Below the pieces are notes generated by a model, which did no database searches, had not been told where the DNA came from, and was given only the letters and a program-made list of their open reading frames with translations. 32,709 nt of DNA. It comes from an uncultured Rhizobiaceae group bacterium. Its GTDB lineage: Bacteria > Pseudomonadota > Alphaproteobacteria > Rhizobiales > Rhizobiaceae. Shown here piece by piece: positions 28,101-32,709 of the stretch (its first letter is position 1; every line of letters starts with the position of its first letter). The position numbers were made by a program, and so were the translations under genes. The stretch spans positions 1-32,709 of the forward strand of contig CALDZF010000235.1 of the NCBI GenBank assembly GCA_937944165.1. Reading direction: 5' to 3'.

Positions 28101-28316
28101 TGCAGTTGAAAGGGCGCGCGCTGCTCTTCGGTTGGGTACGAAGATGGTTACTGAAGCGAGCAATAAAGGATTATCTCTAGGTGAAAATCCTTTTATTAAT
28201 GTGCCATCTAAAAGACTGTGAACCAATACTTGTAGAAAATTACATTCTGCTGGAATAGAGTAGATATTCTTCAACAAGGTTTGGTTTTTCGTGCGTAATT
28301 GTGTAATTTCAGGCAC
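25164..28316 (-). CDS. addB: Double-strand break repair protein AddB
   Basis: Partner of AddA; recognises Chi-like sequences in characterised systems and carries the second nuclease. The 1050-residue protein has helicase-like features (ALITPDRNLARRVSLELQRF, RVILAGLNEGSWPQ) but no GxxGxGK(S/T) Walker A near its N-terminus, where IYSIPAECNFLQVLVHSLL stands instead. The C-terminal nuclease shows RADRIDV and LHIIDYKTG. The cysteine cluster that holds iron-sulfur in Bacillus AddB is not seen at the C-terminus. GTG 28316 is the first start, but AGGA abuts it directly, so the real start may be a little downstream, for example one of the two TTG codons at residues 14-15. Confidence 0.94.
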   Translation of the reverse strand: MPEITQLRTKNQTLLKNIYSIPAECNFLQVLVHSLLDGTLIKGFSPRDNPLLLASVTIFVPNRRAARALSTAFISAFKEEALLLPNIKTLGDVGDEDFGIAPDTSHFGQPGEEIKPLERTLQLSNLIQHWVNAMEAETRRIYNDEEIMIPSSKADAVLLAQDLSALLSQITQEEINWSDIQNIVPDNHAEWWKLTITFLNIIMEAWPQHLKNKSLLDPADRAAKLLDLRTEFYKSARNKGPVIIAGSTGSVASTRRLLSAVAQLENGAVILPGLDKSISNSQWQVLTQAESSDIAILETHPQFGLAQLLKELSVERDNVEELGTKSIDGQFCQSLFGLAMAPSNFTADWLNQSSKLATKAIETSLSKFTLIEAGNERQEALAIAIAMRETLIEENKTAALITPDRNLARRVSLELQRFNIIVDDTGGTPLKNSAAALFLRQVSDICFTQFQNSALAALLKNPICLAGYSYSVAQNAARHFELVALRGVIDKLEPGSFEKFIQIRKAQISEAKYVSAPVKRITEEEWQILIEYCARLDEIFMPLVELSRTKTEKSLQDFFLKIANAAEALSTNDEGSPQILNGEGALELKNLFEDVLSIDPNLFEMATQDFPSVFDAILKTITTRPRGNTHPRLHIYGPLEVRLLEHDRVILAGLNEGSWPQTTRNDAFLNRAMRQELGMASPERRTGLSAHDFQQLMGKQDVFLCRSSRVDKSPTVASRWIQRLTALIGKEQTSLLKKRGEQYLKYGEYLDKADTPSKRVKRPNPKPPVEARPTSLPVTDIETWIRDPYALYAKRVLKLQPLDPLEREPDHLLKGTLYHAIMQDYVEAIDLSKPASERKTYLKELAGEHINEQNLSTDLSNIWKLRFDEIAECYIEWEETYHQKHKIKDTLCEIEGSITLADSDFKLRARADRIDVNDDKSLHIIDYKTGNSPSIAQAQTLSPQLALEGLIARLNGFNTTGDTTISNLSYMRLRRVDEFKNQSIANKDCSLDDIINNAEAELLKLVKGYQHQDQGYLSRRAPFKDGDITGDYDHLSRTREWSFGEDEGDV

Positions 28317-28347
28317 TCCTGTGAAGCGCCAAAAGTGTATCTAAACC

Positions 28348-29103
28348 TTATGCAGCGCTTTTTGCGATGGCAGCTTCAGCCTCATGAATGGCATCGGGTG
28401 TTCCAACATGTAACCAAAGACCTTCAAGACGTAACCCAAAGAGGCGCTCTTGTTCAAGAGCAACATCAAATTGTTTATTCAGTGAATATGCACCTTTTGG
28501 CGCATCGTCGAATATAGACGGCTTAAGTATGGCTGCTCCTGCATAAGCAAAGGGTGCAATTTTCTTTTCACCCCGACGCAGAAGGCGCCCATCTGCATCC
28601 ATGCTAAAGTCACCTTTTGAACCAAAGCCTACAGCATTAGCCATACCTGCTAATAAGAGCATAATATCCCTGTCATTTGAATTCCAGATTTCAGCCATGC
28701 GGTTCAAATTTGGCTTATAGCCCTCAACCCAAAAACTGTCTGCATTCACAAGATAAAATGGTTCTTTTCCAAGTAAAGGTAAGGCATTTGCAATGCCGCC
28801 GCCAGAATCCAGTAGTTCTTCACGCTCATCAGAAATAGTAATTTTTAAATTCTTGCGTTTTGCAACATGGGATTCGATTTGACCTGCATGGTAATGCACA
28901 TTGATTATGGCTTCTTCCACACCTGCTTTCACTAATGCATCCAACCCATGATCGAGCAGTGTCTTTCCATATACTTTAACCAGAGGTTTTGGCATGGTAT
29001 CTGTAATTGGACGCATTCTTGTGCCTAGTCCGGCTGCAAGTACCATTGCTTTTTTAGGGCCTGATTTGCGCGGGGTATGTGCAATAACATTTGTCTTTTG
29101 CAT
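28348..29103 (-). CDS. MurU-like sugar-1-phosphate nucleotidyltransferase
   Basis: Nucleotidyltransferase of the GT-A-like family. The NTP-binding motif is LAAGLGTRMRPITDTMPKP (about residues 22-40), with conserved K39; the metal-site Asp is in YLVNADSFW. The best characterised relative with this context is MurU, which turns MurNAc-1-phosphate into UDP-MurNAc in peptidoglycan recycling; its partner kinase AmgK resembles the second half of the neighbouring TsaE fusion. I prefer ATG 29103, where AGGAG stands five bases upstream, giving 251 residues; ATG 29124 would add seven. A glucose- or mannose-1-phosphate specificity cannot be excluded. Confidence 0.85.
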   Translation of the reverse strand: MQKTNVIAHTPRKSGPKKAMVLAAGLGTRMRPITDTMPKPLVKVYGKTLLDHGLDALVKAGVEEAIINVHYHAGQIESHVAKRKNLKITISDEREELLDSGGGIANALPLLGKEPFYLVNADSFWVEGYKPNLNRMAEIWNSNDRDIMLLLAGMANAVGFGSKGDFSMDADGRLLRRGEKKIAPFAYAGAAILKPSIFDDAPKGAYSLNKQFDVALEQERLFGLRLEGLWLHVGTPDAIHEAEAAIAKSAA

Positions 29104-29180
29104 TTTAACTCCTAGGTCGGTCATCCTTGTTTTCCAACGTTTCGAATCACTTCGTCTAAGCCCAGCTTGGCTCTTGTTTG

Positions 29181-30674
29181 TTACAATTTTATTACGTTAT
29201 CCAGCCAATCTTTATAATCTGCCAATATTGGATGTTTCAAACTACGTTTTAAATAGGCTTGCATACGCGGCAAATGCTTTAAATAGGCTGGTTTTCCATC
29301 TCTCTCGTTCAAGCGAATAAAAATACCCAATATCTTGGTCGCACGTTGTGCAGCCATAATCGCATAGCTTTCGCGAAATGCAGTTTCTTCAAAACCTTTA
29401 TCTCTAGCCAATCTCAGCTTTATATAATGATTGACGAGTTGGTTTTCCAGTTCATCACTCACATCAACGCGGGCATCTTGTGCAAGCGAGGCAACATCAT
29501 AAGAAGCAGGGCCTAAAACAGCGTCCTGAAAATCAATTACACCAATTTGATCTGTACCAATCTGGTTTTTGCGCCAAAGAATATTAGGCGAATGATAATC
29601 TCTTAAAACAAGGCTTTGTTCATAGGTATGAACCTTTTTGGCAAGATTACTCCAAATGGTTTTAAATGCTTCTGCATGTTCATTACTGATCTTGGAATTA
29701 GCCTGTGATGGCGCATACCATTCAAGAAGCAGATCAACCTCAATCAAGATTGCCTGACTATCATAAAGAGGAATTTTGTAAACTTCGCCGGAGTTTAAGG
29801 TTATATCGTTCTGAAATTTATTTAGATGAAGATTGGCCAAAAATTCAACTGAAGCCAGATAGCGATCTGGAATAGGCGCCCTGGTTTCATCAATGATTAA
29901 TTCATTACCAAAGTGCTCAATCAGCAAAAGACCTTCGTCTAAATCCTGGGTCTTTAAATGAGGTGCTGCAAAACCTTTTTTACGCAGCAGTTCATCAATT
30001 GCTACAAACGCTGTTACGTTTTCTGCCAAATGTGCAATTTGACTATAGGGTTTACCGTCTTTAATTATTGGCTCGTCTGGCAACTCAGGCGCATTCATTA
30101 AAAGAAGTGTTTCTTCTTCAGTTTCTATAAGTTCATAACTTCTGGCAGATGCATCCCCCATAAGAGGACTTCTCGTAAACTTTTCATAAGGTGTGGTGTT
30201 TAAAAACTTTCTGATTAATAAGCTACGCTTAATTCGTTCAAGTAAATTAGGGTAGCCTGAAATCTCTATGGTACGTTTTGTTTCACTTTGATGTTTAAAG
30301 ACAATGTGAAGCGCGTTTGAAGGTATTTTATCAAAACATTGTTCAGGCCATTCAATAATAGCACAACCTATTTCTAGGGCTTCTTGCCAGCCCAATTCGT
30401 TAAACTCATCCATTCCGCTAATACGGTATAAATCATAGTGATTAATCGTTGGGCTAGTCTCATAAGTTTGGCAAAGTGTATAAGTAGGGCTTGGAACTTC
30501 AAAATTATTATCTTTAGCTAAATGCCGAATAATGGCTCTAGCAAGAACACTTTTGCCAGCGCCCAAATCTCCAGAAAGGCATAAAAAATCATTAGCCTTC
30601 AAGACCATAGCAATGTCATTACCCAAATATGAGGTCTCTTGCTCGCTGTTAGAATTGATAATGAGCGTATTCAT
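29181..30674 (-). CDS. tsaE: TsaE / aminoglycoside-phosphotransferase-like (AmgK-type) sugar kinase fusion
   Basis: Two domains in one 497-residue polypeptide. Residues about 1-145 are TsaE, the ATPase of the t6A37 tRNA modification complex: Walker A GDLGAGKS (35-42), SPTYTLCQTYE (62-72), HYDLYRI, and IIEWPEQ with E108. Residues about 155-497 are a choline/aminoglycoside kinase fold: catalytic LRDYHSPN with D359, H361 and N364, and the metal site VIDFQDA with D381. Such fusions are known in Hyphomicrobiales, and the kinase half resembles AmgK, which phosphorylates MurNAc at C1. The MurU-like gene follows by 77 bases. The start ATG 30674 lies 2 bases after the divL stop with only a weak AAGA upstream, suggesting coupling. 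Confidence 0.92.
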   Translation of the reverse strand: MNTLIINSNSEQETSYLGNDIAMVLKANDFLCLSGDLGAGKSVLARAIIRHLAKDNNFEVPSPTYTLCQTYETSPTINHYDLYRISGMDEFNELGWQEALEIGCAIIEWPEQCFDKIPSNALHIVFKHQSETKRTIEISGYPNLLERIKRSLLIRKFLNTTPYEKFTRSPLMGDASARSYELIETEEETLLLMNAPELPDEPIIKDGKPYSQIAHLAENVTAFVAIDELLRKKGFAAPHLKTQDLDEGLLLIEHFGNELIIDETRAPIPDRYLASVEFLANLHLNKFQNDITLNSGEVYKIPLYDSQAILIEVDLLLEWYAPSQANSKISNEHAEAFKTIWSNLAKKVHTYEQSLVLRDYHSPNILWRKNQIGTDQIGVIDFQDAVLGPASYDVASLAQDARVDVSDELENQLVNHYIKLRLARDKGFEETAFRESYAIMAAQRATKILGIFIRLNERDGKPAYLKHLPRMQAYLKRSLKHPILADYKDWLDNVIKL

Positions 30675-30676
30675 TC

Positions 30677-32709
30677 TTATGCAGCAGTTACGATTGTACT
30701 ATCTTGTGTGCTTTCAGGTAGCTTGTCTGTTTCAAGATCAATAGGAATCTGGCAAATGAAACATGCTCCATTTGGCTCAACATTCTCAACATTGACAGTA
30801 CCGCCATGCATTTCAAGGAAACCACGTACAATCGATAAACCAAGACCTGCGCCTTTGCGAGTGCCTTGGTGCGTTTGAGTTTCAAACCGATCAAAAATAG
30901 CGTCACGCTGGTGCTCAGCAATCCCACAGCCTTGATCTACTAAGCGAATTTCATGGAATTTTCCATTTACTTTCGCTGAAATTAAAATAGTACCGCCATC
31001 AGGTGAAAAGTTTACTGCGTTGGATACCAAGTTAGCAATAATTTGATGTAACCGTTCTTGATCTGCAATAATTTGAGAACTCTCGTCTTCTATATCAATT
31101 TTATAATTAAGCCCTTTTTGCTCAAATACTGGTTCAAAATTATTGAAAATGTCGCTTACTAATTCTTGAAAATCAATAGGACTTAAATCAAGTGTCATAG
31201 AACCTGCATCAATAGAGGCAAGGTCTAAAATATCATCGACCATTGCGCGTAGTTCTTCTGCCGAAGTATTAATATGGGAAAGGTATTCAGCTTGCTTTTC
31301 ATTCATCTTGCCAATTTCAGGCGTCGCAAGCATTTCGCCAAACCCTGATATACTTGTAAGTGGTGCGCGTAATTCATACGATACGTGCTGAATAAACTTA
31401 CTTTTTAGTTGGTCAGATGCTTCTAAAGCTTGCGCTCGTTCGTTTAAGGCCTTTTCGAAATTCACATTCGCCGTGATGTCTGAGAAGGTCAACATCGATT
31501 GACCTTCAGGCAAAGGCACAAGAGAGTATTCAAAGCTTGTACCATTACGAAGGTTTAATCTGCCTGAATGCTCTGATCGCTCATCATCCAAGCCTGTGAT
31601 TTTGCCAAGTATTTTTTGCAAATCATCCGGATTGGAAACGGAGTCAGTCCATGCATTTATTATATTTACAATATGAAGCTCTTCTGCAACTTCTAGTTCT
31701 GTTGTATTCCATAGCGTTTCAAGGGCTGGATTAAACAAGCGAAGTTTGCCGTTAGAGCCAAACACCGCCACCGCTTCATTTAGATGGTCTAGCGTTTCGC
31801 CCTGTACCTGCATTAATGAGTTGTAATTGCTTTCTAGCGCCAATCGTTCTGTAACATTTTCAAAGACCCATGTTGAGCCGCCTTGGTTTCTAGGCGTTGC
31901 AACAACACGAATGGTTTGGCCATCCATTAAATGCCACCATTCTTCTCTTGGTTCGATTGCTTGGTATATATCCAATTGCTCGTCACGCCATTTGCGCCAA
32001 TCTGGATGTGTAGGCAATAGTTTGCCCCCGCGCAGCTTGTCAAATAATTCACTGTTTGAAGGTTTTGTTTCCAAAAAGCCTTCATCCAACTGCCAAAGAT
32101 GTCTAAAGCCGCTATTGCTGAATATCAATGTTTGAGATTTATCAAAAATAGCCACGGCAGTAGCAAGTTGATCTAACACACGGGAGTGACCATCATTGGT
32201 TTCATTCAATGTTCGGCGAATTTCATCAACGTCACTTTTATCAAGTGCAATACCGGCTGATCCTGCTTCTGTTTTGTTGGAAAATACTTCAAGCTTCTTA
32301 CGGTCTCCTGAAACTGTTGCAGGTAGCGTTCCTTGAAAGAAGTCGTTTGTCTCTTGAACTTTTTTAATTTTATCACGTTGCTCTTGGTCAAATAAATTCC
32401 AGTTAGTGCCAATTGCTTTTTCAGGATTATCCAAGTCCAATGCATCGCTGTAGGCTTTATTAATCCAGGAAAGATTACCGGCGTTATCTCTTAACCAAAT
32501 GGGTATGGGTAGTTTTTCAAAAAGACTTGAAATTGTTTTAAAGCGACGAATTAAAGTTTCGTGATCTACTTTTAAACGTGAATGCTCTTCGCGTTCAGAA
32601 CCTAGTTCGCGGATACGAACAAAAGCATAAGCACCAGAAATTTGCCCCTGCGCCTCTAAAACTTCATTTTTGCGAGTTGTTAAAGAAATATCAAATGGTT
32701 TTGCATCTG
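30677..32709 (-). CDS. divL: DivL-type atypical PAS sensor kinase (5' partial, runs off window)
   Basis: The frame is open from 30677 to the right edge (no stop in 677 codons), so the N-terminus is outside; a TTG at 32440 is an internal leucine, since the upstream codons read LPIPIWLRDNAGNLSWI, part of another PAS domain. At least three PAS segments are visible (first near 32500, then around 32180 and 31770). The dimerisation box reads FIQHVSYELRAPLTSI: tyrosine (codon 31376-31378) occupies the usual phosphoacceptor histidine position, as in Caulobacter DivL. The ATPase domain is intact: NLVSNAVNFS, DQGCGI and GAGLGLSIVRG. DivL reads out phosphorylated DivK and controls CckA-CtrA signalling. 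It leads a tight cluster with tsaE. Confidence 0.88.
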   Translation of the reverse strand, partial: DAKPFDISLTTRKNEVLEAQGQISGAYAFVRIRELGSEREEHSRLKVDHETLIRRFKTISSLFEKLPIPIWLRDNAGNLSWINKAYSDALDLDNPEKAIGTNWNLFDQEQRDKIKKVQETNDFFQGTLPATVSGDRKKLEVFSNKTEAGSAGIALDKSDVDEIRRTLNETNDGHSRVLDQLATAVAIFDKSQTLIFSNSGFRHLWQLDEGFLETKPSNSELFDKLRGGKLLPTHPDWRKWRDEQLDIYQAIEPREEWWHLMDGQTIRVVATPRNQGGSTWVFENVTERLALESNYNSLMQVQGETLDHLNEAVAVFGSNGKLRLFNPALETLWNTTELEVAEELHIVNIINAWTDSVSNPDDLQKILGKITGLDDERSEHSGRLNLRNGTSFEYSLVPLPEGQSMLTFSDITANVNFEKALNERAQALEASDQLKSKFIQHVSYELRAPLTSISGFGEMLATPEIGKMNEKQAEYLSHINTSAEELRAMVDDILDLASIDAGSMTLDLSPIDFQELVSDIFNNFEPVFEQKGLNYKIDIEDESSQIIADQERLHQIIANLVSNAVNFSPDGGTILISAKVNGKFHEIRLVDQGCGIAEHQRDAIFDRFETQTHQGTRKGAGLGLSIVRGFLEMHGGTVNVENVEPNGACFICQIPIDLETDKLPESTQDSTIVTAA

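Noticed and set aside
32206-32440. TTG 32440 as the start of the DivL-like kinase
   Set aside because: The frame continues without stops to the window edge and encodes a further PAS-like segment, so the gene is partial.
1-32709. CRISPR array, insertion sequence, prophage or tRNA gene
   Set aside because: No direct repeats with spacers, no transposase or integrase motifs, and all gaps are too short or lack a cloverleaf.

Overview
The window reads as a stretch of core chromosome from an alphaproteobacterium, most likely of the Hyphomicrobiales (Rhizobiales), with an AT-leaning base composition (low-40s % G+C by eye, not computed). The pointers are a RegB/RegA (ActS/ActR) pair beside an MmcB-type nuclease, the order lptC-lptA-lptB-rpoN-hpf, an Hsp20/DUF1150 pair, an AddAB rather than RecBCD system, a TsaE-kinase fusion, an AccD without a zinc ribbon, and a DivL-type atypical kinase. 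I see no tRNA or rRNA gene, insertion sequence, prophage, CRISPR array or integration scar. Coding density is very high and no gene-free stretch exceeds about 190 bases.

Layout. 1-2716 (+): 3' end of an AcuI/YhdH-type reductase, then the redox two-component pair regB and regA. 2719-3207 (-): mmcB, tail to tail with regA. 3367-3996 (+): a lipoprotein-type L,D-transpeptidase, followed by a bidirectional terminator. 4080-6248 (-): malate synthase G. 6440-7144 (+): Hsp20 and DUF1150, behind a candidate heat-shock promoter. 7141-13213 (-): hpf, rpoN, lptB, lptA, lptC, a short ribonuclease D and uppP (transcribed uppP to hpf), covering envelope biogenesis and nitrogen/stress regulation. 13353-16041 (+): glutathione transferase, queG and an SDR-like protein, tightly packed. 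16080-21195 (+): trpF, trpB, trpA, accD, folC (tryptophan, fatty acid and folate synthesis). 21272-32709 (-): trxA, addA, addB, a MurU-like nucleotidyltransferase, a TsaE-sugar kinase fusion, and divL, which runs off the right edge.

Functional groups: LptA/B/C build the lipopolysaccharide export machine and UppP recycles the undecaprenyl carrier. The TsaE-kinase fusion and its nucleotidyltransferase neighbour look like an AmgK/MurU cell-wall sugar recycling pair carried on a tRNA t6A gene. AddA and AddB form the double-strand-break helicase-nuclease. DivL links the locus to cell-cycle control.

I did not find an undescribed system. The points most worth a second look are the tyrosine at the phosphoacceptor position of DivL, the TsaE-kinase fusion with its partner, the absence of ptsN from its usual place beside hpf, a heat-shock-type promoter in front of hsp20, the loss of the AccD zinc ribbon, and two pairs of convergent genes with no room for a terminator.
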